Notes under the pieces: generated by a model | Seen by the model: the letters and a program-made list of their open reading frames with translations, nothing else | Databases searched by the model: none | What the model was told of the DNA's origin: nothing | Position numbers and translations under genes: made by a program | Part shown: one piece after another, positions 1-8,792 of the stretch | Numbering within the stretch: position 1 is the stretch's first letter | Layout of the letters: every line of letters begins with the position of its first letter | NCBI GenBank assembly: GCA_964597265.1 | Contig: CAZQWJ010000020.1 | Coordinates: 1 to 21,512, forward strand | Reading direction: 5' to 3' | Length of the DNA: 21,512 nucleotides | From: CAZQWJ01 sp964597265 | GTDB lineage: Bacteria; Patescibacteriota; 4484-211; JAGQKX01

Positions 1-1
1 G

Positions 2-79
2 TGGTGGCGGGGGCAAGGAATCGAACCTCACATCCACGAGATTATGAGCCTCGTATGCAGACCACTACACTTCCCCGCC
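2..79 (-). tRNA. tRNA-Met (anticodon CAT)
   Basis: Read on the minus strand this folds as a cloverleaf: acceptor GGCGGGG pairs with CCCCGCC, the discriminator is A, and CCA is encoded (positions 4-2). The anticodon loop is CTCATAA on a CGAGG/TCTCG stem, so the anticodon is CAT. The first pair G1-C72 argues against an initiator tRNA; elongator Met or an Ile2 tRNA (lysidine-modified CAU) both remain possible. The T arm is odd: it reads best as a 6-bp stem GTGAGG/CCTTGC around TTCGATT, making the gene 78 nt. Position 8 is A rather than the usual U. Confidence 0.88.
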
Positions 80-106
80 ATGTTGCAAGTACGAGTGTGC
101 TTTTTA

Positions 107-135
107 CTTATAACAGAAAGCAAAAAAAGAATCAA
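107..135 (-). promoter_or_regulatory. Promoter of tRNA-Met
   Basis: On the minus strand TTGATT (135-130) is followed after exactly 17 nt by TATAAG (112-107), a good sigma-70-type pair. Transcription would start near position 100, about 20 nt before the mature tRNA 5' end at 79. Confidence 0.7.
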
Positions 136-221
136 GCTGAGCCATAACGTATCGTAGTATCTTACCAATATCGTGAGTTAGGTTTGGCAAAACTGCGCTG
201 CCGATTTTGAGCCATTTATAA

Positions 222-227
222 TACAAT
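222..227 (+). promoter_or_regulatory. -10 box of ftsH, leaderless
   Basis: TACAAT ends 6 nt before the ftsH ATG at 234, so the first transcribed base would be the A of the start codon. An overlapping TATAAT lies at 217-222 and would give a leader of about 5 nt. No convincing -35 box is visible and there is no Shine-Dalgarno sequence. Confidence 0.55.
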
Positions 228-233
228 ACACCT

Positions 234-2120
234 ATGCCAAATGGCGCTGATAACAAAAATAAACTTCCGTTACCACGCACTCCACAAAAACCCTGGGGAT
301 CACTGGGGCGGTCCTTAGTGTACTATTTTGGCCTAGCATTGCTTGTCGGGGCAGTGGCGTTTCTATTCTTTATGCCGGACAGTCAGCCTGAGGAGGTTAC
401 ATTTTCCCAACTCATACAGGATATCAAGGCCGAGGATGTACAAGAAATAGTCATCAATGGCGAGCAGCTGCGTATCACATACCAAAACGGCAATGAGGCA
501 GTCTCTCGAAAAGAGGGGCAGGCGTCGTTGGTAGAGTTGTTGTACCAGGCGGGTGTTGATGATGTGGAAGAGGTCGTCACCATTACGGTAGAAGATCCAG
601 CTCCCTATGGCGTGTGGCTCGGGGTTATTGTCAATATTTTACCCATTGTACTGATCGCGGCGTTCTTTCTGATGTTTTTGCGCCAGGCACAGCGTTCCAG
701 TGGCTCTATATTCGGGTTTGGCAAATCAACCGCAAAACTATTTCGCAAAGACGTACCACAAGTGACATTCAAAGACGTTGCAGGCGTTGATGAGGCAAAA
801 CAAGAGTTGACTGAGGTCGTTGATTTTCTCAAAAATCCTCAAAAATATCTTAAGCTTGGTGCGCGGATCCCTCGCGGAGTGCTACTTGTCGGGCCCGCAG
901 GCGTAGGTAAGACATTATTAGCTCGGGCGGTAGCAGGGGAGGCAAGTGTGCCGTTTTATAGTATTGCTGGTTCTGAATTTATGGAGATGTTTGTAGGTGT
1001 AGGGGCAAGTCGAGTGCGCGATTTGTTTGAAACCGCCAAAGACTCAGCGCCTGCCATCATCTTCATAGATGAGATAGAAAGCATTGGTCGCCATCGCGGC
1101 GCTGGCGCCAGTTCGAGCCATGGCGAACAAGAGCAGACTTTAAACCAGATTTTGGTTGAAATGGATGGGTTTACGCCTAACACAAGCGTGATTATCTTGG
1201 CGGCGACCAACCGACCGGATCTTTTGGATCCTGCGTTGACGCGTCCAGGGCGTTTTGACCGGCGAGTTGTGTTGGAGTTGCCCGACATCGAAGGAAGAAA
1301 AGAAGTACTGGCTATTCACATGAAAGGCAAGCCAGTGTCACCAGAGGTATCATTGGACCAATTGGCTAGGCGCACGGTTGGGTTTTCAGGAGCTGATTTA
1401 GAAAATATGCTTAATGAGGCGGCGATTTTGGCAGCACGAGATGATCGCCAGGAGATAACAAGAAAAGATATGGAAGAGGCTGCTACCAAGGTCAAAATGG
1501 GACCTACTCGTCGCCGTATGCAAACCGAAGAAGACAAAAAAATGACCGCGTATCATGAGGCGGGTCATGCAATTGTCGCTCGGCATCTGCCACACATGGA
1601 TCCTGTGCATCGGGTGAGTATTGTGGCACGCGGTGCGGCATTGGGTTTTACCATGATTCCGCCAAAAGAAGACCGATACAATCAGACAGAAGCGCGCTTG
1701 CTCGAGTCTATTTGTTCGCTTATGGGAGGGCGTGCGGCTGAGGAGATCTTTTTTAACGAGCTAACCGTTGGAGCCTCAAACGATATAGAGCGTGCAACGC
1801 AGTTGGCACGGGATATGGTCAATCAATATGGTATGTCAGGTTTGGGACCTCGCGCTTTTCCTACTATTGAGCGCGAAACATACACTGCATGGTCGTACGA
1901 AAAGCCAATTCAATACTCAGAGCAGTTACTCACTCGTATTGACGAGGCAGTTAATCACATTATTAACACACAATACGAACGTGCCAAACAGATCCTAGAG
2001 GGCAATCGGGAAGAGGTAGAGCGAATCGCCAAAGAATTAATGGAGCGCGAAACCATTGAAGCAGACGAATTTGAACAATTGTTACATAATCCTCATGGAC
2101 AAGACGCTACTCTTAATTGA
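234..2120 (+). CDS. ftsH: ATP-dependent zinc metalloprotease FtsH
   Basis: Membrane-anchored AAA+ protease that unfolds and degrades membrane and short-lived cytosolic proteins as a hexamer. The 628 residues show the normal family order: membrane segment about 29-47, extracytoplasmic FtsH_ext domain about 54-122, second membrane segment about 128-148, AAA domain with Walker A GPAGVGKT (220-227; the usual form is GPPGTGKT), Walker B ending IDE (278-280), second region of homology TNRP...GRFDR (326-343), and M41 protease domain with HEAGH (441-445) and a candidate third zinc ligand Asp517 in ASNDIERA. The length is typical. The ATG sits 6 nt after a -10 box. It is the first gene of an operon with polA, which it overlaps by 26 nt. 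The only deviation is the Walker A wording, where the catalytic Lys-Thr are kept. Confidence 0.97.
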   Translation: MPNGADNKNKLPLPRTPQKPWGSLGRSLVYYFGLALLVGAVAFLFFMPDSQPEEVTFSQLIQDIKAEDVQEIVINGEQLRITYQNGNEAVSRKEGQASLVELLYQAGVDDVEEVVTITVEDPAPYGVWLGVIVNILPIVLIAAFFLMFLRQAQRSSGSIFGFGKSTAKLFRKDVPQVTFKDVAGVDEAKQELTEVVDFLKNPQKYLKLGARIPRGVLLVGPAGVGKTLLARAVAGEASVPFYSIAGSEFMEMFVGVGASRVRDLFETAKDSAPAIIFIDEIESIGRHRGAGASSSHGEQEQTLNQILVEMDGFTPNTSVIILAATNRPDLLDPALTRPGRFDRRVVLELPDIEGRKEVLAIHMKGKPVSPEVSLDQLARRTVGFSGADLENMLNEAAILAARDDRQEITRKDMEEAATKVKMGPTRRRMQTEEDKKMTAYHEAGHAIVARHLPHMDPVHRVSIVARGAALGFTMIPPKEDRYNQTEARLLESICSLMGGRAAEEIFFNELTVGASNDIERATQLARDMVNQYGMSGLGPRAFPTIERETYTAWSYEKPIQYSEQLLTRIDEAVNHIINTQYERAKQILEGNREEVERIAKELMERETIEADEFEQLLHNPHGQDATLN

Positions 2121-4662
2121 CGGGCATTCGCTGTTGCATCGTGCGTACCATGCCTTGCCAGAACTTACCTCACCCGATGGCAAACCTGTTGGTGCAGTCT
2201 ATGGCTTTACCAAAATGCTGCTGAGGGTATTAGAAAGAAATTCTGTTGATTGCGCGGTTCTCGCGTGGGATACCCCCGTGGCTACGTTCCGGCACCAGAT
2301 GTTTGCTGATTACAAACAGCATCGTGCAGCTACCGAAGACAGTTTTCGCCTCCAACTACCGCTGGCACAGGACGTGGCACGTGCGTTTGGGATACAGCAG
2401 TTCTCTGTCGAGGGGTATGAAGCGGATGATGTTATCGGGACCATTGCCTGTGAGATAAAACAAAACGAACCTTCGTGGCAAGTGCGGATCCTGTCTTCTG
2501 ATTTGGATTTATTACAGCTAGTAAATGAGCGAGTCGCCACATTAGTGGCGCAAAAAGGTATTACTGATCTCGTACTGTATACACCGGAGCAGGTTTTTGC
2601 CCGATTTGGTTTGGCTCCATCTCAGATCACTGAACTCAAAGGCCTCATGGGGGATAGCTCCGACAATATTCCAGGAGTCAAAGGCATTGGCATCAAGACC
2701 GCAACCAAACTGTTGCAAGAATATCAAACCATCGAAGGCGTATATGAGCACATCACGGAGATAAAGGGTAAGCCAAGGGAATTGCTTGAGCATCAACAAG
2801 AGCAGGCACTGCTAAGTAGAGAACTGGCAACCATCAAGAGGGATGTGCCACTGAGTTTTGATCTAAGCCAGTGCCGCGCGGTGTATGCAGATACTGAGTC
2901 ACTGTCTCAGCTGTTACGTGAGTTTGGGTTCCGCAGCCTCGTGCAGGATGTAGAGCGTATTTTTGGCACCCACTCTGCCGCGCCCGCTACTCAACCGGAG
3001 CATGTTCAGACACAGGCCTCTGTTGTTGTGATTCAAGAAGAAAATCGTGCGGCCTCACTCTCTGATATTTCGTCAAAATCGGAGTTATTTTTGTATATTA
3101 CCGGCCAACAAGCATATATTCATACCGGTACAACGCTTTACATCGGCTCGTTAGAAGAGCTCACCACCGTACAAGATTGGCATACCAAACACATCATCGG
3201 ATTTGATCTGAAATCAACGATGCACCAGTTGGCAGCGTACGGCATACAGCCCGATCCGTATTTTGATTTGATGCTGGCGGACACCATTGTGTCCTATGGT
3301 AGAGGGGTCAAAGATTTGCCGGAATTGGTGTTTAAGAGTGGTTCGGGGGGAGTGGTGGATGCTATGGATGGAGAAGTCTTGGTGCAACAGATTCCTGCGT
3401 TGTATCAAAAGTTGATGGATGACCTTGCTAAGGACGAGCAGCTGGCGGCCATTTTTTATGATATAGAAATGCCGTTAGTATCGGTCTTGTACCAGATGGA
3501 ACGGTATGGGGTCAAAGTGGACAGGACACAATTACTCAAATCACACGAGCGTTTGCAGGAGCAGATTGCAGCTGTAGAGCAGGAGATCTATGACGATATC
3601 GGTCACAAACTAAATCTCAATTCGCCCAAACAGTTGGCGTATGTGCTATTTGATGAGTTAGGTTTGCCTGTTATCAAAAAGACCAAAACCCAGCGTAGCA
3701 CCAATGAACAAGTGCTGGTGCAATTGCAGGCGGCACATCCAGCAATAGCCAAGATATTGAACTATCGCACACTCACTAAACTCGCATCAACCTACACCTC
3801 TAGATTACTAGCCCTTAGTGAAGGTCAAAAACGAATTAGCACACAATTCAATCAGTTGAAAGTTGTTACTGCTAGGTTGAGTAGTGAACAACCTAACCTC
3901 CAAAACATCCCACGTGATGAGGGTTCGGAAATCCGCCGGGCGTTTGTAGCTCAAGAGGGAAAGGTATTGGGGGTGTTTGATTACTCTCAAATCGAGCTTC
4001 GCATTCTGGCACATCTGTCGGGGGAAGAACAGCTTATCAATTCGTTCAAATCTGGGCAGGATATTCACGCTGCAACTGCGGCTCGATTGTTTGATTGTTT
4101 CATCGATGAGGTAACCACGCAACAGCGGCAGATAGCCAAAACAGTGAATTTTGCTGTGTTGTATGGCATGGGACCACATGCACTTTCCGAGAGCCTGCAG
4201 ATTGAGTACCGTAATGCCGACAAATATATCAACGATTTTTATACAGTGTATCCCAAAATTAAGGAGTGGAAAGAACAAATCGTTCAGCAGGCAAAACGTG
4301 ATGGGTATGTCGAAACCTATTGGGGTCGGCGTATAGCAGTACCAGAACTAGCTGCGGGAAATAAGCGGTTAATATCAGCAGGAGAGCGTATGGCATGTAA
4401 TTATCCCAACCAAGGGACTCAAGCCGACATTATCAAAAAAGCCATGGTCGAGATAGATTCGTTTTTGCGCCAGAGTGCGTATCAGGATGTTCACATGGTG
4501 TTACAAATTCATGATGAGGTAATTTTGGAAGTACCGCCTGTCTTGTTAGAAGAAGTAGCCGCTCAGGTTAAAAGCATCATGGAGGGAGTTGTAGCCCTAA
4601 GCGTCCCTGTAGTGGTGGATGCCAAAACCGGTCCTAATTGGCAGGACCTCACTAAAATATGA
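2095..4662 (+). CDS. polA: DNA polymerase I
   Basis: Repair and Okazaki-fragment polymerase of 855 residues. The N-terminal 5'-3' exonuclease/FEN domain (about 1-290) has LLLIDGHSLLHRAYHAL, YEADDVIG, SSDLDLLQL and GDSSDNIPGVKGIG. A middle 3'-5' exonuclease-like domain follows (about 300-465). The polymerase domain has LQNIPRDEGSEIRRAF, motif A DYSQIELRILAHL (Asp629), the O-helix RQIAKTVNFAVLYGMG and motif C HDEV (806-809). The middle domain lacks the DxE motif of proofreading enzymes: the expected segment reads QEENRAASL, and GFDLKSTMHQL stands where E. coli has NLKYD. I infer it is inactive, as in Taq and Bacillus Pol I. The start at ATG 2095 lies inside ftsH; an in-frame TTG at 2056 would add 13 non-conserved residues. 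The stop overlaps the next start as ATGA. Confidence 0.96.
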   Translation: MDKTLLLIDGHSLLHRAYHALPELTSPDGKPVGAVYGFTKMLLRVLERNSVDCAVLAWDTPVATFRHQMFADYKQHRAATEDSFRLQLPLAQDVARAFGIQQFSVEGYEADDVIGTIACEIKQNEPSWQVRILSSDLDLLQLVNERVATLVAQKGITDLVLYTPEQVFARFGLAPSQITELKGLMGDSSDNIPGVKGIGIKTATKLLQEYQTIEGVYEHITEIKGKPRELLEHQQEQALLSRELATIKRDVPLSFDLSQCRAVYADTESLSQLLREFGFRSLVQDVERIFGTHSAAPATQPEHVQTQASVVVIQEENRAASLSDISSKSELFLYITGQQAYIHTGTTLYIGSLEELTTVQDWHTKHIIGFDLKSTMHQLAAYGIQPDPYFDLMLADTIVSYGRGVKDLPELVFKSGSGGVVDAMDGEVLVQQIPALYQKLMDDLAKDEQLAAIFYDIEMPLVSVLYQMERYGVKVDRTQLLKSHERLQEQIAAVEQEIYDDIGHKLNLNSPKQLAYVLFDELGLPVIKKTKTQRSTNEQVLVQLQAAHPAIAKILNYRTLTKLASTYTSRLLALSEGQKRISTQFNQLKVVTARLSSEQPNLQNIPRDEGSEIRRAFVAQEGKVLGVFDYSQIELRILAHLSGEEQLINSFKSGQDIHAATAARLFDCFIDEVTTQQRQIAKTVNFAVLYGMGPHALSESLQIEYRNADKYINDFYTVYPKIKEWKEQIVQQAKRDGYVETYWGRRIAVPELAAGNKRLISAGERMACNYPNQGTQADIIKKAMVEIDSFLRQSAYQDVHMVLQIHDEVILEVPPVLLEEVAAQVKSIMEGVVALSVPVVVDAKTGPNWQDLTKI

Positions 4663-5756
4663 AAGTAGCCTTGGTACATGATTTTCTCAATACATATGGA
4701 GGCGCGGAGCGAGTGCTGTGGAGCATGCACAAAGTGTTTCCTGATGCACCTATTTTTACGACGTTTTATGATCCCACCAAACTCCCGGCTGAGTTTCCCC
4801 ATGATAGGGTTGTTCCCAGTCCGTTAGCCAACCATCCATTAGCAAAGATTTCCTCCAAAGTGTTCTCGTTGTCACTGCCATTAGTCTTTGAGTCTTTAGA
4901 TTTAGACGAGTTTGATGTTGTGATCTCGTCTACGGCGAGTTTTGCAAAAGGTGTCATCACCAATAGCAGGCAATTTCATCTGTGTTACTGCCACACACCA
5001 CCTAGATTTCTTTACAAATATGAAGGTGAAAGCACCAAACGATCTCGATGGTACCTAAAACCGTGGCTTTCTCTGGTAGATAGTTATCTCCGAGTTTGGG
5101 ATTATGCTGCGAGTTTGCGTGTAGATGTTTTTTTGGCAAATTCGCAAAATACCGCATCTCGGATCAAAAAATTCTACCAACGAGAAAGTATTATCCTATA
5201 TCCTCCGGTTGCTACTATTCCCCGCAACAGCAACAATAGTTCGGTAGGGGAGGGGTTCTTTTTGGTAGTATCACGACTGGTGCCATACAAGCATGTGGAG
5301 CTGGCAATTGAGGCAAGTAATCGGTTGGGTTTCAATCTCAAAGTAGTGGGGCAGGGTTCGGAGTTTAATCGTTTGGCAGCATTGGCTGGTAGCACTGTAG
5401 AATTGCTGGGTTTTGTTTCTGAGGATGAGTTGGGTTTGTTGTACCAACAGTGCAAAGGAGTCATTTATACACCGCGCGATGAAGATTTTGGTTTGATTCC
5501 AATAGAGGCCATGGCTTGGGGGAAGCCAGTAATAGCGCATAATTCTGGCGGTGTACAAGAAACCATACAAGATGATGTGACAGGTATACTATTTGACGAA
5601 TACACCGTAGATGGCTTAATAGGCGCAATACAGCGGTTTGAAGAGGTTACGTTTGATCCTAATGTATTGTACGAGCATACGCAGAAGTTTAGTGAAGAGA
5701 GGTTCCGAGAGAGTCTATTACAGGTGGTTCATGACACGCTGCAAGGAGTTTCTTAA
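4659..5756 (+). CDS. Glycosyltransferase family 4 (GT-B fold)
   Basis: Transfers a sugar from a nucleotide-sugar donor, probably in surface polysaccharide or glycolipid assembly. The 365 residues begin with the acceptor-side Rossmann motif VALVHDFLNTYGGAERV. The C-terminal donor-binding domain starts near FFLVVSRLVPYKHVELAIEA and carries the EX7E signature EDFGLIPIEAM (both Glu visible) followed by GKPVIAHNSGGVQETI. This is the GT4 pattern shared with WbaZ/mannosyltransferase-type proteins; the donor and acceptor cannot be read from sequence. The ATG overlaps the polA stop (ATGA at 4659-4662), so translation is probably coupled, and no Shine-Dalgarno is needed or seen. It ends the ftsH-polA operon. 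Confidence 0.9.
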   Translation: MKVALVHDFLNTYGGAERVLWSMHKVFPDAPIFTTFYDPTKLPAEFPHDRVVPSPLANHPLAKISSKVFSLSLPLVFESLDLDEFDVVISSTASFAKGVITNSRQFHLCYCHTPPRFLYKYEGESTKRSRWYLKPWLSLVDSYLRVWDYAASLRVDVFLANSQNTASRIKKFYQRESIILYPPVATIPRNSNNSSVGEGFFLVVSRLVPYKHVELAIEASNRLGFNLKVVGQGSEFNRLAALAGSTVELLGFVSEDELGLLYQQCKGVIYTPRDEDFGLIPIEAMAWGKPVIAHNSGGVQETIQDDVTGILFDEYTVDGLIGAIQRFEEVTFDPNVLYEHTQKFSEERFRESLLQVVHDTLQGVS

Positions 5757-5927
5757 TATATCTTTCGGTTTCCAAACATATCTTTCCGTAAGTAGAAGTC
5801 TTGGAGCTACCGCAGTCCAGAATGGCGTGTTTTGGACTCCGAGTACAAATACGCTATGGCGTAGAGGGCATGCCTGCATTTTTGCGTATATTGAGGTATA
5901 CTTTCATCCAAGGAATCCTGCTTATCT

Positions 5928-7466
5928 ATGGCAACTATATCGAAATCTACAGTTACTCGTGAGCGATTTTTTCAAGCATTGCCGGGTTTGTTAACCTGGT
6001 TGGTACTGACATCTCCGATTTGGTTAGGCCGACCGTTACCTTTGGCGGTAGCATTCTTCATAACATTCCTGACGGTGTTTTGGGTGTATAGAGCTTTTTT
6101 ACACCTCGTGGGAATGATAATTGGATACCGACGTTATCAGCGTGAACTCAAAATCGACTGGCAAGAACGCTTTACAACTCTTAATGGTGAAGAGGTGCCT
6201 AATAGGCAGGACTTACCAGACAATCTGTACGATATCAAGCACTTAATTGTTGTTCCATTGGTGAATGAAAGCGAGCTAGTTATCTCTGGTTTGATCCGTG
6301 CTATCGCGACCCAGTCATATCCACTTGAGAACATCTACTTAGCATTCACGGTTGAAGAGCGGTTTCATCAGTCAGTACGAGCTACCATCAAAAAAATCTT
6401 AGACGAATTTCCTAACCTACAAAATGTGTGGGTGTATGTACACCCAAGCGGGTTGCCTGGTGAGGTGCGAGGTGCTGCCTCTAACAGAACGTGGGGTGCG
6501 AAGAACGCAGTGAGAGACTTACAAGCTGCGGGTCTGGATATTCGGGATTTTATTGTAACGACAATGGATGGGGACGCTGTACTGCATCAACAGTATTTGG
6601 CGCGGTTGGCATACGAATTTGTCATACGTCCAAACAGGCGTGATCTCTTTTATCAGCCGGCTGTCTATCTGATGGATAATAATATCTGGGAAGTACCTAC
6701 CCTTATGAGGATACAAGCACATTCAGTGACGTTGGCAACATTATCTGGTTGGGCAATGGAGCCGTTTTTCAAAGAAACATTCTCCTGTTTTTCTTTGGCA
6801 TTAGAAACACTGGTGGATGCCAATTATTGGGATACGAGCATTAGTATTGATGACACTCCGTTGTTTTGGCGGATATTTGCTCGGCGGGATGGGCAATTTA
6901 GTGGGGTTGCGATCTATACGCCTGTCTCCTCTGATGCGGTGCAAGGGAAAAATTTTGTTGACAGTCACATTCAACAGTACAAACAATTGTTGCGTTGGGG
7001 ATGGGGGATTATTACCATCCCTCCTGCCATGAAAGCCCTGCTTGAATCAAAAAAGGCCTCAACCGGTACCAAAGTATTATGGTTTTATCATTTTCTTGAA
7101 CGTTACATGATCTGGTATACTATTATTGCGTTAATCACCTTTGGTTTTCCATTACTTATCTTGGTTAATCCAGGCTTCCAGAGTACGACATTCTCCTTCC
7201 TATTACCCCAAATTACGAGTATGATCCTGACCGTAGCATTATTGTTACTCATTCCTGCTGCGTGGTTTCGTCAGAAAATAACTGCACCCATTCCTGAAAG
7301 TTGGCCATTGTGGAAAAAGATTTTCATCTATTTTGAGGGGTTATTGGTGATAATACACCTGTATATATTTGTATTTTTGCCATATTTGGAAGCAGAGACT
7401 CGATTTATGGTCGGTAAAACATTGGACGGATTTGCCTTCACGCAGAAGATCAGGACCAAGAAATAG
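5928..7466 (+). CDS. Membrane GT2-like glycosyltransferase
   Basis: 512-residue integral membrane glycosyltransferase. Two membrane segments lie at the N-terminus (about 18-34 and 38-66), a cytosolic GT-A domain spans about 100-370, and three or four further membrane segments follow (about 392-412, 423-445, 466-486). The catalytic features of family 2 are present: MDGDA (213-217, DxD-type), IDD (307-309) and QLLRW (353-357), equivalent to the QxxRW motif of processive synthases. Such proteins polymerise or export polysaccharide; the sugar is unknown. The 171-bp gap from the GT4 gene holds TATACT (5897-5902) and AAGGA (5910-5914), so it probably has its own promoter with a short leader. The gap also has small inverted repeats (AGTCCA/TGGACT 5817-5838, TACGC/GCGTA near 5850). 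Together with GT4 it suggests a cell-envelope glycan function. Confidence 0.85.
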   Translation: MATISKSTVTRERFFQALPGLLTWLVLTSPIWLGRPLPLAVAFFITFLTVFWVYRAFLHLVGMIIGYRRYQRELKIDWQERFTTLNGEEVPNRQDLPDNLYDIKHLIVVPLVNESELVISGLIRAIATQSYPLENIYLAFTVEERFHQSVRATIKKILDEFPNLQNVWVYVHPSGLPGEVRGAASNRTWGAKNAVRDLQAAGLDIRDFIVTTMDGDAVLHQQYLARLAYEFVIRPNRRDLFYQPAVYLMDNNIWEVPTLMRIQAHSVTLATLSGWAMEPFFKETFSCFSLALETLVDANYWDTSISIDDTPLFWRIFARRDGQFSGVAIYTPVSSDAVQGKNFVDSHIQQYKQLLRWGWGIITIPPAMKALLESKKASTGTKVLWFYHFLERYMIWYTIIALITFGFPLLILVNPGFQSTTFSFLLPQITSMILTVALLLLIPAAWFRQKITAPIPESWPLWKKIFIYFEGLLVIIHLYIFVFLPYLEAETRFMVGKTLDGFAFTQKIRTKK

Positions 7467-7737
7467 TCCGCTTGATCCATTATATCCAAAGGGAGTAAGT
7501 AGGTCTCGTAAGACGTTCAATCTTGTTTGACCCGCACACTCATGAACTGTATACATTCAGCCACACTATCACTATTCGTACTTACTTAATTCGACACGTT
7601 CACATCATCTACCGTTGTAAGTAAATGTGTACCTGCTGAATAACTACAAGCAGTGAGCTAATGCTCGGGCTTTGTTAAAAGTAGCATTGCGACTGATAGG
7701 TGATAGGTGTATGGAGGGATTATATATTATAATGACC
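7467..7737. other. Intergenic region before the Fic gene
   Basis: About 270 bp without a supportable gene. The heptamer GTAAGTA occurs at 7495 and 7617, and its inverse TACTTAC at 7579. The octamer-like tandem GATAGGTGATAGGTG lies just upstream of the fic promoter (7694-7708) and could be a regulator site. No tRNA fold or terminator with a T-tract is visible. Confidence 0.4.
7728..7733 (+). promoter_or_regulatory. -10 box of the Fic gene
   Basis: A perfect TATAAT ends 7 nt before ATG 7741. It overlaps the earlier in-frame ATG 7732, and its predicted start point (about 7740) lies after ATG 7738. This favours ATG 7741 as the leaderless start. Confidence 0.5.
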
Positions 7738-7740
7738 ATG

Positions 7741-8787
7741 ATGGTCCCTCCAAAATATTCCATTTCCAACGCGATTTTGAAGCATATCTCGCAGATAGAG
7801 GCAGCCAAACAGGTGATAGAAAATGCACCTTTGGTACCTTTTTGGGAGCGTCAATTTCGAGAGGAGAAAGCCTTGCGTCAAATACATCATTCGACCAAAC
7901 TCGAAGGGAACATGTTATCGTTACAGGAGGTAGAAAAGGTACTGTCTGGAGAACCAGTAGCTGCCAAAAAGAGGGAAGTACAAGAAGTCATAAACTACCG
8001 AAAGGTAACTGACTATATCGAAAGCTATCACAAGTCTGGACAAGGACGTCTTACTGAAGAAACCGTCAAAGACATACATACCCTATTAGTAGAAAACATT
8101 TTGCCGCTCGAGTGGGCGGGAAAATATCGTACGGCAAATGTAGTAATTGAGGCTTCTGACACAAAGGAAATTACCCACAGGGCGCCTGATTTTGCCCAGA
8201 TAGAGAGCTTAATGCAGGATTTTTTGAGCTGGTTTAACTCTGAGGAAACAGACGAAATACATCCAGTCCTCAAAAGTGGAATATTTCATGTCATTTTGGT
8301 CAAGATACACCCCTTTATCGAGGCGAATGGACGCACTGCGCGTGCAGCATCAACATTAAGTCTGTATCTGGACGGTTATGACATCAAGCGGTTTTTTTCA
8401 TTGGATGAATTTTATGACGAAGATCCACTAAGTTATTACGTTGCGTTACAAAGCATGGAGGGGATTAGTGCTGATATGACGCAGTGGCTAGAGTTTTTTA
8501 CCGAAGGCCTGGCTGTGGAATTAGACAGAGTAAAGCGTCGAGTCTTGGAAATGAGCAAAGAGTATAAGATACGTCAACAAAAAGGCCAGATAGCCCTTAA
8601 CGAACGGCAAGAGCTACTGTTACATTATTTGGAAGATCACAAGCAAGTGCGCAACCAGGATTGGCGCGACTTACTTCCGGACGTGTCTGATGATACGATT
8701 TTACGTGACCTCAAGGACCTAATAGAGAAGGAATTGGTCTGTAAGAAAGGCAAAACTAAAGCCGCATATTACGAATTAGTAGATTAA
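7741..8787 (+). CDS. Fic-domain protein with C-terminal winged helix
   Basis: Fic enzymes transfer AMP (or another nucleotide part) to hydroxyl side chains of target proteins. From ATG 7741 the protein has 348 residues. The active-site motif is HPFIEANGRTAR (190-201), matching HxFx(D/E)(G/A)NGRxxR with His190, Glu194, Asn196 and Arg201. An inhibitory helix motif STKLEG (51-56) fits (S/T)xxxE(G/N) and lies N-terminal to the active site, so this is a class II, self-inhibited Fic. The C-terminal ~70 residues (NERQELLLHYLED onward) look like a winged helix, a common architecture of free-standing bacterial Fic proteins that bind their own promoter. Possible earlier starts are 7732, 7738 and TTG 7672. 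The DNA ligase gene begins 5 nt after the stop, so the two are probably cotranscribed. Target unknown. Confidence 0.88.
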   Translation: MVPPKYSISNAILKHISQIEAAKQVIENAPLVPFWERQFREEKALRQIHHSTKLEGNMLSLQEVEKVLSGEPVAAKKREVQEVINYRKVTDYIESYHKSGQGRLTEETVKDIHTLLVENILPLEWAGKYRTANVVIEASDTKEITHRAPDFAQIESLMQDFLSWFNSEETDEIHPVLKSGIFHVILVKIHPFIEANGRTARAASTLSLYLDGYDIKRFFSLDEFYDEDPLSYYVALQSMEGISADMTQWLEFFTEGLAVELDRVKRRVLEMSKEYKIRQQKGQIALNERQELLLHYLEDHKQVRNQDWRDLLPDVSDDTILRDLKDLIEKELVCKKGKTKAAYYELVD

Positions 8788-8792
8788 AGCCT

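Noticed and set aside
2056..2094. Upstream extension of polA to a TTG
   Set aside because: The extra 13 residues precede the conserved LLLIDGHSLLHRAY start and lie inside ftsH; ATG 2095 is the natural start.
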